The position numbers and the translations under genes are program-made. The notes under the pieces were generated by a model, which was not told the origin of the DNA, ran no database searches, and was given only the letters and a program-made list of their open reading frames with translations. Positions 1 to 8,315 of a stretch of 64,000 bases of DNA are shown here, piece by piece. This DNA is from CAVYXK01 sp963708245 (GTDB taxonomy: Bacteria > Pseudomonadota > Alphaproteobacteria > Acetobacterales > Acetobacteraceae): contig OY970201.1 in assembly GCA_963708245.1 (NCBI GenBank), positions 7,254,001 through 7,318,000 of the forward strand, given 5' to 3'. Each line of letters begins with the position of its first letter. Positions within the stretch are counted from its first letter, which is position 1.

Positions 1-40
1 GAGGGCTAGGTAGCTCCGGCGCCATCGGAGGGCGTTGATC

Positions 41-205
41 GTGTTGGCGGCGAACGGCCTGGACCCGGCCGACCGGGCGCTGGCCGACTGGACCGAGAAG
101 CACGCGCGCAAGGCGTTTGGGAACGCCATGGCTCGGGGCTTGGTACGGATGACGACGCACCGGACGAATTATGTGCGGCGGGAGCCCGCGGCACAGGCAG
201 TCTGA
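41..205 (+). pseudogene. 3' fragment of an unrecognised gene
   Basis: An open frame runs to a TGA at 203-205 and reads as ordinary high-GC coding sequence, with an acidic/aromatic stretch (LADWTEKHARKAF) and a basic tail. An in-frame TAG lies at 11-13, so what is left is about 55 codons with at best a GTG start at 41. It is tail-to-tail with the dehydrogenase gene on the other strand. I do not recognise the family; it may be the end of a gene broken upstream of the window. Confidence 0.25.
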
Positions 206-222
206 CCCTCCAGGTCTCCTCC

Positions 223-2406
223 TTATGGTCCCGGTATGTCAAAGACAGTTAGCTGCCCACCCAGCGTGGTGTAGTTGCTTAGGGCGGCATAGGCACCGAC
301 TGCACCTAGTCCCGCATGCGGATTGGTCAACCCTGCGGCCAGGCCGAGCCCCGCCCAACCACCAACGCCTGACAGCACTGCGACGTACTGCCGGCCACCA
401 TGCTCGTAAGTCATCACGTTGCCGATGATCCCAGACGGGGTCTTGAACTTATACAGTTCCTTGCCCGTCTTCGCATCGACCGCCTTCAGATAGCCCTCCA
501 GCGTCCCGTAGAACACGACGCCACCGGCGGTAGACAGCGCACCGGCCCAGACCGAGAACTTCTCTGGGTCCGACCAGACGATCTTGCCGGTGGCCGCATC
601 CCAGGCGATGAAGTTACCCATGTTGTTGGCTGCACCGGGTGGCGGATACGTCGACACGCTCGCGCCGACATACGGCTGCCCGGCAGTGTACAACACGCGG
701 AATGGCTCGTAGTCCATGCAAACGTGGTTGGTCGGCACGTAAAACAGCTTGGTGTCCGGGTCATAGCTCGCTGGCTGCTCGTTCTTGGTTCCGAGCACCG
801 CCGGGCAGATGCCAGTATGGTTCACGTCCGGCATCTCGGTCGAGTACTTCTTGTCGAGAATGGGGCGGCCGTAGTTCGGGCTGCTCGTGTCCATGTCGAT
901 GCCGCTCGCCCAGTTTACCACGGGATCGTACTTGGCCGCGACCAGCAGGGCTCCTGTGTCGCGGTTCAGCGTGTAGGCGAAGCCGTTTTTATCGAAATGC
1001 ATCAGCGTCGGCAAGGTCTGACCGTTGATCTGCTGGTCGGTCAGGATCATCTCGTTGACGCCGTCATAGTCCCACTCGTCGTGCGGCGTCATCTGATAGA
1101 CCCATTTCGCCATGCCGGTGTCGATGTCGCGGGCGAAAATTGTCATCGACCACTTGTTGTCGCCAGGCCGCTGGCTCGGGTTCCAGGTCGAAGGGTTGCC
1201 GGAGCCGTAGTAGATCAGATTGAGCTGCGGATCGTACCAGTACCAGCCCCACGGGTCTCCACCGCCGATCTTCCACTGGTCTCCCTGCCAAGTCTTGAGG
1301 CTAGTATCGGCTCCGATCGGCTTGCCAAGCATGGTCGTCTTCTCGGGATCGACCAGGAGGTTGCTGTCTGGACCGGTTGAATAGGCCCGCCAAATCTGCT
1401 TGCCAGTGTCCAATGAATATGCAGCGAACCATCCTCTCACCCCGAATTCACCGCCGGAGACGCCGACAAAGACCTTGTCCTTCACCACCATCGGCGCGTC
1501 AGTGCCGGTCGCGCCTTTCGAGGGGTCGTCAGTCGTTGTCACCCACACGGCCTTGCCAGTTTTGGCGTCCAACGCAGCCAGCTTCGTGTCCGCTTGGTGC
1601 AGAATGATTTTGCCGCCACCGTAGGCAACGCCGCGATTGACAGTGTCGCAGCACATGACGGGGATGACGTTTGGGTCCTGCTTGGGTTCGTATTTCCACA
1701 GGATCGTGCCGTCATTATTGAGGTCGAGCGCATAGACGACGTTGGGGAAAGGGGTCACCAGATACATCACATCGCCGATTACCAGCGGCCCACCCTCATG
1801 CCCGCGCAGCACGCCGGTCGAGAAAGTCCAGGCAACCTCCAGCTTGCTGACGTTGGACGCGTTGATCTGGCTGAGTTTGCTGTAGCGGGTGTTTGCATAA
1901 TCTCCGGTCGGCATCGCCCAGTCAGCCACCACAGGTTCCTCGGTTGGCTTGATCATACGAGGGGGTACAGGATTCGTCTGAGGCGCGACGCGTTGGGAAA
2001 GGCGGTCGATCTGGTTAGATACGAGGGCGACTTCACCCTCGTGCTCCGATCGCCAATAGGTAACCACTACGTCAGTACTACCCAGATGGACATCGCTAGG
2101 CCAGTCGTTGCATAATTGAGGATCGGGAGTGAATGTGCGAGTTGGGGCGATTGTGCACTTCACAATCTTGCCATTGATCCGCATAGATGATCCGATAAAG
2201 AAGTCCGTGATCTTGCCGTCGGCGCTTCTGATCGAGAAGGCACCCGACTTATTTCCAATGCCGTAATCCAGAAGAACTCCGGTGGTTTTGTTGAGATCGG
2301 CACCGCTGGGCTGCTCCGGGAAGAAGGCATCATTCTGAGCCCGCGCCAAGTTTGCCGAAGCTATCGCCGTGGATATGATCATCGCAGCCAAGAAGCGTCC
2401 GCGCAC
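223..2406 (-). CDS. xoxF: XoxF-type (lanthanide-dependent) PQQ methanol/alcohol dehydrogenase with extra N-terminal domain
   Basis: Periplasmic quinoprotein that oxidises a primary alcohol (methanol in the family) with PQQ and a metal. Residues 1-23 are a signal peptide ending ARA. Residues about 24-137 are an extra domain absent from ordinary XoxF. The beta-propeller starts near 158 (DWAMPTGDYANTRYSK). The vicinal disulfide CC is at about 252-253. The catalytic region reads HDEWDYDG, with the base Asp near 446 and a second Asp two residues later near 448; in this family that second Asp marks lanthanide-type enzymes (MxaF has Ala). At 727 aa it is about 125 aa longer than usual. I chose the GTG at 2406 because GGGAG lies 9 nt upstream and it gives a full signal peptide; the open frame extends further 5'. 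No cytochrome XoxG or PQQ genes are in the window. Divergent from the lysozyme-like gene. Confidence 0.9.
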   Translation of the reverse strand: MRGRFLAAMIISTAIASANLARAQNDAFFPEQPSGADLNKTTGVLLDYGIGNKSGAFSIRSADGKITDFFIGSSMRINGKIVKCTIAPTRTFTPDPQLCNDWPSDVHLGSTDVVVTYWRSEHEGEVALVSNQIDRLSQRVAPQTNPVPPRMIKPTEEPVVADWAMPTGDYANTRYSKLSQINASNVSKLEVAWTFSTGVLRGHEGGPLVIGDVMYLVTPFPNVVYALDLNNDGTILWKYEPKQDPNVIPVMCCDTVNRGVAYGGGKIILHQADTKLAALDAKTGKAVWVTTTDDPSKGATGTDAPMVVKDKVFVGVSGGEFGVRGWFAAYSLDTGKQIWRAYSTGPDSNLLVDPEKTTMLGKPIGADTSLKTWQGDQWKIGGGDPWGWYWYDPQLNLIYYGSGNPSTWNPSQRPGDNKWSMTIFARDIDTGMAKWVYQMTPHDEWDYDGVNEMILTDQQINGQTLPTLMHFDKNGFAYTLNRDTGALLVAAKYDPVVNWASGIDMDTSSPNYGRPILDKKYSTEMPDVNHTGICPAVLGTKNEQPASYDPDTKLFYVPTNHVCMDYEPFRVLYTAGQPYVGASVSTYPPPGAANNMGNFIAWDAATGKIVWSDPEKFSVWAGALSTAGGVVFYGTLEGYLKAVDAKTGKELYKFKTPSGIIGNVMTYEHGGRQYVAVLSGVGGWAGLGLAAGLTNPHAGLGAVGAYAALSNYTTLGGQLTVFDIPGP

Positions 2407-2680
2407 TACCCTGATCTCCCGAACACGCGGGCAGATTACGCAAGAGCACGGCGATTTGAAAGCTACTCGCCGAACGGTTGTCCTTGCCACGTAACTACGC
2501 CTCTGATCCGTGGTGGTGAAGGCCAGGAAACACATGGGTCCTCACAAATCGGGGTCGATGCTGCCGCCCGGATCAGCGGCGACGCGCCCAGGACGGTTCA
2601 CACCATCATTGACAGCCCAGCAGGGCAAGCTACTATTCGTATCGAGATCAGACAGGCAAGTCCCCAGGTCGGCGCCAACG

Positions 2681-3250
2681 ATGGTGATAGTCAACTCGCG
2701 CACCGCTTTCTTCTCGTTGCGACGAGCGGCGATACGGCCTTTTGCGATCGCACTCTGGGTCGCGGTCTGGGCTGGAAGCCATGCAAACTCACAATCCCCC
2801 GCAAGTCTCAGGCAAAACTGCGTGCGCTATGGGGGTCAAATCGTAGCAACCGCCCGGAAATACAATCTCGACTCAACATTGCTGGCGGCAATGGCAGCGC
2901 AGCAGACTGGAGGTCCCGATCAGGATTCGGGAAGAAATGTTGTCCAAGATGATGGCAATGGTTACGGACTGTTCCAGATAGATTCGACCTATCACTCAAG
3001 TTTCACAAGCACCCCGAACGCGATGGTCCCCGCATTCAATACTGACTACGCTGGACTAATCCTGTCGAATTTCTTCAGAAAATACGGTGACATTGACGAT
3101 GCTGTCAAAGCGTACAACGCCGGGATTCCTGTTTGCGGCAGTAAGACGTACTGGCGCTCGACTGGGCAGCACCTCTGCTATTTGGAGTCGGTCCAGAAGC
3201 ATCAGCAAGACATCATGACTCACCAGCAAAATACCAACAATCATTGCTGA
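2681..3250 (+). CDS. Secreted lysozyme/lytic-transglycosylase-like protein lacking the expected catalytic Glu
   Basis: 189 aa. The ATG at 2681 gives a clear signal peptide (basic start, then a hydrophobic run ending about HANSQS), so the protein is probably periplasmic. The fold signature is that of goose-lysozyme/SLT-like enzymes: the LLAAMAAQQTGG helix, then GYGLFQIDS and a later YNAG helix. Family members have Glu in the first motif (roughly ASRETG), but here the position is Gln (AAQQTG), so muralytic activity is doubtful. The gene sits between the XoxF gene (divergent) and the free-standing copy of the XoxF N-terminal domain (same strand, 8-nt gap). Four cysteines could form disulfides. 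A binding or structural role is inferred, not shown. Confidence 0.65.
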   Translation: MVIVNSRTAFFSLRRAAIRPFAIALWVAVWAGSHANSQSPASLRQNCVRYGGQIVATARKYNLDSTLLAAMAAQQTGGPDQDSGRNVVQDDGNGYGLFQIDSTYHSSFTSTPNAMVPAFNTDYAGLILSNFFRKYGDIDDAVKAYNAGIPVCGSKTYWRSTGQHLCYLESVQKHQQDIMTHQQNTNNHC

Positions 3251-3258
3251 GGTGGAGA

Positions 3259-3681
3259 ATGTGTCGTTGGCAGAAATCTATGCTGGCTATGACTACCGTC
3301 ATGGCTGTTGTCGCGTCGGTGAGTTCCCTACAGGCACAGGGGCAGAGCTATTTTCCAGCGCGGCCGAAGGATGTCATCCTCAACAAGGCGACCGGTACCT
3401 TGCTTGATTATGGTGTCGGGAATCAGTCGGGCTCCTTCACTATTCGGAGAAGCGATGGGCAGGTGCTGGAGTTCTATGTCGGTCAGGCCATGCGCATCGG
3501 GGATAAGATTGTGCATTGCACCATTCCCCCAATCAGAGATTTTGTGCCCGACCCCCGATTGTGCACAGATTGGCCAGCGAACGTAAAATTGGGCAGCACC
3601 GAGGTGCGGGTTGTCTACTGGAGGTCTGAATACGAGGGAGATGCCGTTAACGTTTCGGATGAGATAAACCCATTGTATTAG
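3259..3681 (+). CDS. Secreted protein homologous to the extra N-terminal domain of the neighbouring XoxF
   Basis: 140 aa from the ATG at 3259, which has an AGGTGG-type ribosome site; an in-frame TTG at 3244 is less likely. The N-terminus is a signal peptide ending near LQAQ. The mature part aligns over its full length, gap-free, with residues about 24-137 of the XoxF protein at 223-2406. More than half of the positions are identical, including GTLLDYG, CTIPP, PDPRLC-DWP, LGST and YWRSE, and both cysteines are kept. I know no name for this domain. The same domain fused to the enzyme and free beside it suggests partner, assembly or metal-handling roles in the periplasm, but that is inference. 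Confidence 0.7.
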   Translation: MCRWQKSMLAMTTVMAVVASVSSLQAQGQSYFPARPKDVILNKATGTLLDYGVGNQSGSFTIRRSDGQVLEFYVGQAMRIGDKIVHCTIPPIRDFVPDPRLCTDWPANVKLGSTEVRVVYWRSEYEGDAVNVSDEINPLY

Positions 3682-3702
3682 TGTTCAGCCGTTGCACCAC
3701 AT

Positions 3703-4146
3703 AGAGAGGGCCAGCGCGATGCCTGGCTTGCCCGCCTGGCCGGCCCGGTGCGGCAGGAAGCTACACGGCCGATAGATCAGCACGTGGCCCTCCAACGCGA
3801 TCTCCAGGCGCTTGACTTCCTGCCGGCTTCCTCGCCCCTTGATGGCGTCCATGGCCTCGCGACCCGAGCCGCTTTCGCTGCTTGGCAGCGAGCCCAGGAC
3901 GAGACCGCCACCGGCACCCTGAGCGATGCTGATGCCGCTGCGCTCGACCAGCAGGCAGCGGCCGGCACCGGAGCGATTGCAACAGCGGAATATGGTACGG
4001 CGATGGCGCCGATAGCGGAGCAGCCGGTGTCACCGCCGCAGGCTGTCCAAGAGCTCCAACCGCAGGCTGCCATGGGCGATAGCAGCAGCGGCGGCGCTGC
4101 CGGTTTCGCCATCCTGCTCCGACGCGTGCGCCTTCGCCCAGGGTGA
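3703..4146 (+). pseudogene. Peptidoglycan-binding-like domain fragment
   Basis: The frame reads as one PG_binding_1-like repeat (VALQRDLQALDF, then LDGVHGLATRAAFAAWQRAQ, then GTLSDADAAALDQQ) followed by low-complexity Ala/Gln sequence. There is no ATG at the homologous start: the frame is open from the preceding stop and the first start-like codon is GTG at 3748. So it is probably the middle of a larger secreted or cell-wall protein that lost both ends. Past about 4110 the opposite strand carries the tail of another broken gene, suggesting a recombination junction there. Confidence 0.45.
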
Positions 4147-4440
4147 CATCGGCGACCGTTACGATCGGATCGGCACTGCCGAGATACTCGCCTTCGCGGT
4201 CGTATCGGTCGCCGCCGACCACCACGCCGTTGCCGGCGAGCGGCTGCGCATTGCCCTCGATGCGGAAGAAGTGAGCTTGCGGCTTGAACAGCCCCCGTCG
4301 TCAACGAACAGGACGTCACCGCTGTCCCACATTTTCGCCGTTTCGATATAGCCGCCAACCATGCGTTGCAGATCGGTGAGGCCGGCATATCAACCTCGCT
4401 GATCGTGCGCGCCGCGGCGTCGATGAAGAGTGCTTTCATG
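4120..4440 (-). pseudogene. DUF3846-like plasmid/phage protein, broken by two frameshifts
   Basis: Three reading frames in succession give one coherent protein: MKALFIDAAARTISEVD, then LQRMVGGYIETA with VLFVDD, then FKPQAHFFRIEG, PLAGNGVVVGG and VTVADVTLGEGARV. This layout (MKAL-IDP start, FVDD, FRIEG-PLAG-VVVG) matches DUF3846-type small proteins of plasmids and phages. One-base shifts lie near 4378 and near 4293. The frame then runs without a natural stop into the peptidoglycan-binding remnant. Either decay or sequence errors would explain it. Confidence 0.5.
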
Positions 4441-4449
4441 ACGGGTTCC

Positions 4450-5155
4450 TCACAGCGCCAGATGTTGCTGCACGGCCTGCAGATGAGCTGGCAGCGGAAT
4501 CCGATCGACCGGGCCGCGCGCCAGGGCCTCGCGCAGCCAGGCGCTCTCGGGCTCCTGCAAAATCCGCCGGCACTCATCCGCCGCGTCTTTCTCGAGCTGC
4601 ACCAGCTTGAACTTTTTGTCCCGCGTGAAACGCTCGATGGTTTGGCGGAAGTAGGCGCGCACATCGACCGCGCTGTCGCCGATCGCCTCGTAAAACGAGC
4701 GATACCCGGTGGGGCTGACCCAGAGCCCGTCGGGATTGGCTGCCACGATGCTCGCGTTGAACGCAAATCCGCCCCAGATGCAGCGGATCGGCACGTAGTC
4801 GAGCCAGAGCAGGAACGTGCCAGGCCGGGCCCATGACGGGATCTCTCCCGGCTTCGCGCCAAGCTGGCGGGCAATGAGTTCTCTGCCGTCGCCGCCGTCC
4901 CAATCGCGCAGCTCGTCGAGCTGCTCGATCAGGCGGCTTAGCTCGGTGCCCAGCCATGCCGTCGAGTTCGACCGGCAGCTTGCCGGCCCGCTGCGCCATC
5001 CAGGCGGTATCGACGGCATCGAGCCGCGCGGCGATCTCGGCGAGAAGGCTTTCGCGCGTCGGTGCGGCCTGGGATTTCGCGGGCTTCGTGTTCACCGGCT
5101 TGCTGACTGCCCGCTTGCTGGGCTTGGCGGCTTGGCGCTTCGGCTTGGTTCTCAT
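4450..5155 (-). pseudogene. Conserved hypothetical protein of the plasmid/phage module, one frameshift
   Basis: The start at 5155 (ATG, AGGAG 8 nt upstream) gives a Lys/Ala-rich basic N-terminus. The frame continues to about 4950, where a one-base shift is needed to continue into ELSRLIEQLDELRDWDGGDG and on to a stop at 4450. With the shift repaired the protein is about 230 aa, with a basic tail, a helical middle and a Trp-rich core (WLDYVPIRCIWGGFAFN). I recognise no domain. It is the last gene of a minus-strand run and is preceded by the triple-hairpin element at 5179-5244. Confidence 0.5.
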
Positions 5156-5178
5156 GTGCGTCACTCCTGGTTCGCGGC

Positions 5179-5244
5179 TGGGCGGGGATGCCCAACGGTC
5201 TGCGCGCTCTGGCGCAGAGAGAAGCCGCCGCCGGCGACGGCTTC
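5179..5244 (-). promoter_or_regulatory. Triple-hairpin intergenic element (copy 1)
   Basis: Between the DUF5131 stop and the next start lie three hairpins. C is a 7-bp stem (5221-5227/5238-5244). B is a perfect 7-bp stem, 5199-5205/5212-5218, loop GCTCTG on the plus strand. A is a 5-bp stem, 5179-5183/5190-5194, loop GGGGAT. The same C-B-A order recurs at 8236-8302 and 10134-10213. Confidence 0.55.
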
Positions 5245-5252
5245 CCCCTGGG

Positions 5253-6122
5253 TCAGCCGTTCAGCCTGGCGGCCAGCGCATGATAACTCGGCGGAAAGGC
5301 CCGATATGTGCGCTTGTCGATCGTCGCGCCGCCTTTCTCCTGCGGCAGCAGCTCGAAGCCGTGCATCACCAGCCAGCGGAACCGTTGCGTCAGGTTCAGC
5401 CGCTCCGGCGCCGCCGTCACGTTCGGATGCGAGCGGATCGTCCCGCTCTGCTTGTGCCAAATCGCGATGCCGCGGCTCTGCGCCTGCTCGACCGCCGCCA
5501 GCAGCCACTCGCGCTCCATGAGGCGCGCCTGTGGGCCGCTCTCGCCGCCGGTGATGACCCAATCGAGCCCGCTGAAATCGAGCTGATCGGTCGGGCCCAC
5601 GATCGGCTCCACCGAGGCGAATACCGTCATCGCTCCGCCGGTGCGCTCCTTGATCGTGCGCAGGATGTGCAACCGCCCGGCAACCCGATTGTCCTCGGCC
5701 GAGACGCCAAACCAGATGTTCGGCGGCGCACCGGAGCTGGCATAACGATCGACCAGCAGCTTGCGCGCCCTGATCTGCCGCTTGGTCAGGACCTGGAAGA
5801 TCGTATCAGGCGCGCCTTCCATCACCTCGAGCGTCTTACCGATGATTTCGTCCGATACCTGCTCGAAGAACAAATCCGAGAGGCTGTTCACGAACACCAG
5901 GTGCGGTGCGCGGCGGCCGTCTTGGTCGACGATCGGCCTGAAGCGCCGCACGTGATCCAGCCGATCGAGCCGCAATTGCACCTTGCTGAAGTCCTGTTGC
6001 CAGCGCCGCTCGACCAGATACTGCGCGTAACAATGCTCACAGCCGGCGCTAACGGCCTTGCAGCCGACCCACGGATTCCACGTGCTGTTCGTCCAACTGA
6101 TGCCGGTGCCAATGACTGTCAC
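5253..6122 (-). CDS. DUF5131 (phage Gp37/Gp68-like) protein
   Basis: 289 aa. The N-terminal part has ISWTNSTWNPWVGC followed by GCEHCYA, the cysteine pattern typical of the phage Gp37/Gp68 family (DUF5131), which resembles an iron-sulphur cluster site of radical-SAM type. Further family marks are VFVNSLSDLF, FQVLTKR, WFGVSAED and WVITGGESG. The reaction is not established in this family. The stop overlaps nothing, but the start overlaps the next upstream gene by 4 nt (6119-6122), so they are co-translated with the 6119-6319 and 6316-7029 genes. This gene is common on alphaproteobacterial plasmids and phages, supporting the mobile origin of the block. Confidence 0.85.
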   Translation of the reverse strand: MTVIGTGISWTNSTWNPWVGCKAVSAGCEHCYAQYLVERRWQQDFSKVQLRLDRLDHVRRFRPIVDQDGRRAPHLVFVNSLSDLFFEQVSDEIIGKTLEVMEGAPDTIFQVLTKRQIRARKLLVDRYASSGAPPNIWFGVSAEDNRVAGRLHILRTIKERTGGAMTVFASVEPIVGPTDQLDFSGLDWVITGGESGPQARLMEREWLLAAVEQAQSRGIAIWHKQSGTIRSHPNVTAAPERLNLTQRFRWLVMHGFELLPQEKGGATIDKRTYRAFPPSYHALAARLNG

Positions 6123-6319
6123 GATGTTTCCTCCGAGGGTTCATCCTCCAGGAGCAATGGCGATCGGATCAATGCGCGCTCATAAACGCGACGCCTCTGC
6201 TCATCTGTAGCGGCAGTCATGAGGCGTTCGACCTCGGCGGCACTCAACCTCGTGCCCTCTGGCAAGTCTTCCCAAATGACGTGCTCAAGATGAACCGCCA
6301 ATTTCTCGTCGCGCGTCAT
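6119..6319 (-). CDS. Small conserved hypothetical protein
   Basis: 66 aa, acidic (Glu/Asp-rich), predicted mostly helical, no cysteines and no signal peptide. It overlaps both neighbours by 4 nt (ATGA type), which indicates translational coupling in a DUF2786 - this gene - DUF5131 operon. No family recognised; a small accessory protein of the plasmid/phage module. Confidence 0.55.
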   Translation of the reverse strand: MTRDEKLAVHLEHVIWEDLPEGTRLSAAEVERLMTAATDEQRRRVYERALIRSPLLLEDEPSEETS

Positions 6320-7029
6320 CTGATCCTCCCTGACCGATGAGCGCTGCCGCCGACGCCCTGATTGATCGCGACCAATTCCGCAGCATTGCGGCCGGCGACG
6401 AAGGCTTTGCCGTCCCGGATCGACCGCCCCGCCCGGGGGCGCCCGATGACAATCCCGAGCGCCTCCAGCGCCTCGTCGAGCATCGGCGTCTTGATCAACA
6501 TGAGGTCACGCCCGCTCGATTTGACCGCGAAGTCGCGCTTCGACTTGAGCTCGCGCAGGCGCTCCCCAACCCGGCTCGCCATGCCGACGCTGAAGCTGTG
6601 CAGCATTTCGTTCTGGCCGCGGCGATCACTGAGCGCGTAATCCGCGTTGAACATCGTGTAGCTCGTGCCCTCGCGATCGATCGCGCGCTTGAACACCAGG
6701 GTCAGATATTCGGCGATGCGCGTGTCGAGGTCGAGGCCGAGATAGACTATATTGCCTTGTTGCGACCAGCAGCGGCAGTCGGTGAAGCGGGCGATCTCCG
6801 TCACGGCGAAGCGCACGTGATGTCGCGCCACGGCGATGTCGAGCTGGATGACCTCCTGCTCTTCCAGGCTGATCTCATCGAGGGTCAGCTCGTAGACCTC
6901 CAGCAGCCGGTCAACCGCCGCGGCCGCCGCCTTCGCCTCTTCCTCGGTGCAGCCGTTCGCCACGGTTTTCGCCATCAGGGCGCGGATGCGGGCGATCATC
7001 GCATCGCGCTGGCGCGTAGTGTCGTCCAT
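6316..7029 (-). CDS. DUF2786 domain protein
   Basis: 237 aa. The N-terminal 45 residues show the DUF2786 signature: IARIRALMAKTVANGCTEEEAKAAAAAVDRLL. A second region (about 70-190) with conserved aromatic and Cys/Trp residues (FTDCRCWSQQGNIVYLG) is the usual C-terminal part in phage and plasmid members. Function is unknown for the family. The start at 7029 is followed by the small 66-aa gene with a 4-nt overlap, and a strong single hairpin lies 20-45 nt upstream. Confidence 0.8.
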   Translation of the reverse strand: MDDTTRQRDAMIARIRALMAKTVANGCTEEEAKAAAAAVDRLLEVYELTLDEISLEEQEVIQLDIAVARHHVRFAVTEIARFTDCRCWSQQGNIVYLGLDLDTRIAEYLTLVFKRAIDREGTSYTMFNADYALSDRRGQNEMLHSFSVGMASRVGERLRELKSKRDFAVKSSGRDLMLIKTPMLDEALEALGIVIGRPRAGRSIRDGKAFVAGRNAAELVAINQGVGGSAHRSGRIR

Positions 7030-7045
7030 TGTTGTCTCCGTTACG

Positions 7046-7077
7046 AAAGCGGGGAGCGGTTGCCCGCTCCCCTCGCT
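7046..7077 (-). promoter_or_regulatory. Hairpin upstream of the DUF2786 gene
   Basis: An 8-bp GC stem pairs 7051-7058 with 7065-7072, and AAGCG/CGCTT flanks extend it with one bulged base. It is the only structure between the clamp-like gene stop (7081) and the DUF2786 start (7029), so it may end one unit and/or control the next. Its loop differs from the GGGAT-type loops of the other copies. Confidence 0.45.
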
Positions 7078-7080
7078 TAC

Positions 7081-8214
7081 TCAGGCGCTGCGCTTGGGCG
7101 CGCGGTTCTTGATCGCCACGCGCCGCCGCGTGACCTTCGGTTCGTCATTGGCCGGTATCTGATCCTCGCTGGCCGCTTCGTCCTCGGCCGGCTTGTCCTC
7201 GACCTCGTTCAATTCCGCGGTACCGCTCGCGTCGTCTTGCGCGGGCGCTTCGCTCTGGTCCTCGAGCGCGGGCAGGCCTGGCGCCCGCTTGAGAACCTCG
7301 GCGATGCGCTCGTTGAATACCTTGGCGTTCTCCAGAAACTTGGCTTTCCCCGCTGGGTCGTCGGTCTGCTCGGCCCACACCCGATTGCGCGTGGCATGCG
7401 CGCGCAACGCGGCGACCGTGAGCTTGACCGCAGGCGCCAGCAGCGCCGCCGTCTCGTTCGAGGTTTCTGGCGAGGCGAGCTTGGCCGGCATAATGATCAG
7501 GATGGCGCCCGGCCAGGTCGAGAAGTCGAATACCATGGGCGCCGCCTGATCGCCGTTCGAGTTGTACGCGCGCACGACCATGCCGTTCTTGGATCGAAGG
7601 TCCTTGGGCAGCCCGGCATCGAGCAGCTTGGCGATCTCGGCGCAGTGTTTCAGATACGCCGAGTTGATGCCGACCGGTTCCCACTCGCGGCCGATCGGCC
7701 TGCCGTCCTCGTCGAGCCCGCCGAAGGAATCGGCCTGCAAGACCCGATCGTAATCGGGAAACGTGCCGGTGCTCAGCGCGGCCTGGAAGACGATCGAACG
7801 GGTGACGTCGGTCAGCTCGACCTTCGCCGCGCCGCGCGCGTAGGAGATGCGAACCGCACGCGCCTCATGCTCTTTCGCGATCATGCTGAGGCGAGGCTTC
7901 AGCCCGTCGTTCGAGATGATGAGGCCGCCGGCGAGCCATGACGGTGCGCCGTCCTTGGGCAGCGGAAACGAGGCGACGAACATCCGCGTCCCGTCGGTGG
8001 CGGTCGCCCGGCCGACCCCATCCTTGCTGTGCAGGAAGACGCCTTGCAGCCATGGCCGGCCGGCGTCGTTGCGGGCGCTCACTGCCTCGGCGGCGAGTAG
8101 GATGGCGCCCGGCACCACCAGGTGCTCGGCCGGTGGCAGCTTTTCGACCTTGGACGCGCGCGGCCGCGGCTTGTGGTCGATCACCGCGAGTGCGGTGCCG
8201 TTGTTATCGCTCAT
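7081..8214 (-). CDS. DNA polymerase III beta-clamp-like protein (plasmid/phage type)
   Basis: 377 aa from the ATG at 8214 (GGAGAG 7 nt upstream; the frame is open further upstream). Regions resembling DnaN are a ligand-free N-domain with ATDGTRMFVASFPLP, the TGTFPDYDRVL stretch typical of the second clamp domain, and a third domain ending in WPGAILIIMPAKL, where DnaN has its conserved Met-Pro. The last 80 residues are an acidic/basic low-complexity tail not found in DnaN. It probably acts as a clamp or clamp decoy for replication of the element. Similarity is recognisable but distant, so the assignment rests on these motifs. Confidence 0.6.
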   Translation of the reverse strand: MSDNNGTALAVIDHKPRPRASKVEKLPPAEHLVVPGAILLAAEAVSARNDAGRPWLQGVFLHSKDGVGRATATDGTRMFVASFPLPKDGAPSWLAGGLIISNDGLKPRLSMIAKEHEARAVRISYARGAAKVELTDVTRSIVFQAALSTGTFPDYDRVLQADSFGGLDEDGRPIGREWEPVGINSAYLKHCAEIAKLLDAGLPKDLRSKNGMVVRAYNSNGDQAAPMVFDFSTWPGAILIIMPAKLASPETSNETAALLAPAVKLTVAALRAHATRNRVWAEQTDDPAGKAKFLENAKVFNERIAEVLKRAPGLPALEDQSEAPAQDDASGTAELNEVEDKPAEDEAASEDQIPANDEPKVTRRRVAIKNRAPKRSA

Positions 8215-8235
8215 GATCAGTCTCTCCGGGTTCCA

Positions 8236-8302
8236 GGCGAGCGGGTGTGCTCGCCAGCTCTGCGCTCTGGCGCATGGGGATCGGGCATCGAGCCGATGCC
8301 CG
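8236..8302 (-). promoter_or_regulatory. Triple-hairpin intergenic element (copy 2)
   Basis: Hairpin C is a perfect 9-bp stem (8282-8290/8294-8302). B is a 5-bp stem with TCTG loop (8261-8274). A is a perfect 7-bp stem (8236-8242/8249-8255) with 6-nt loop GGGTGT. It lies between the 8316 stop and the 8214 start on the minus strand, in the same C-B-A order as copies 1 and 3. Confidence 0.6.
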
Positions 8303-8315
8303 CCCGCCCTATGGG

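Noticed and set aside
400..1380. Long plus-strand frame opposite the XoxF gene
   Set aside because: Antisense shadow of a clearly conserved gene; no family likeness and low-complexity Arg/Val composition.
6337..7941. 534-codon plus-strand frame across the DUF2786 and clamp-like genes
   Set aside because: Shadow of two real minus-strand genes; no motif.
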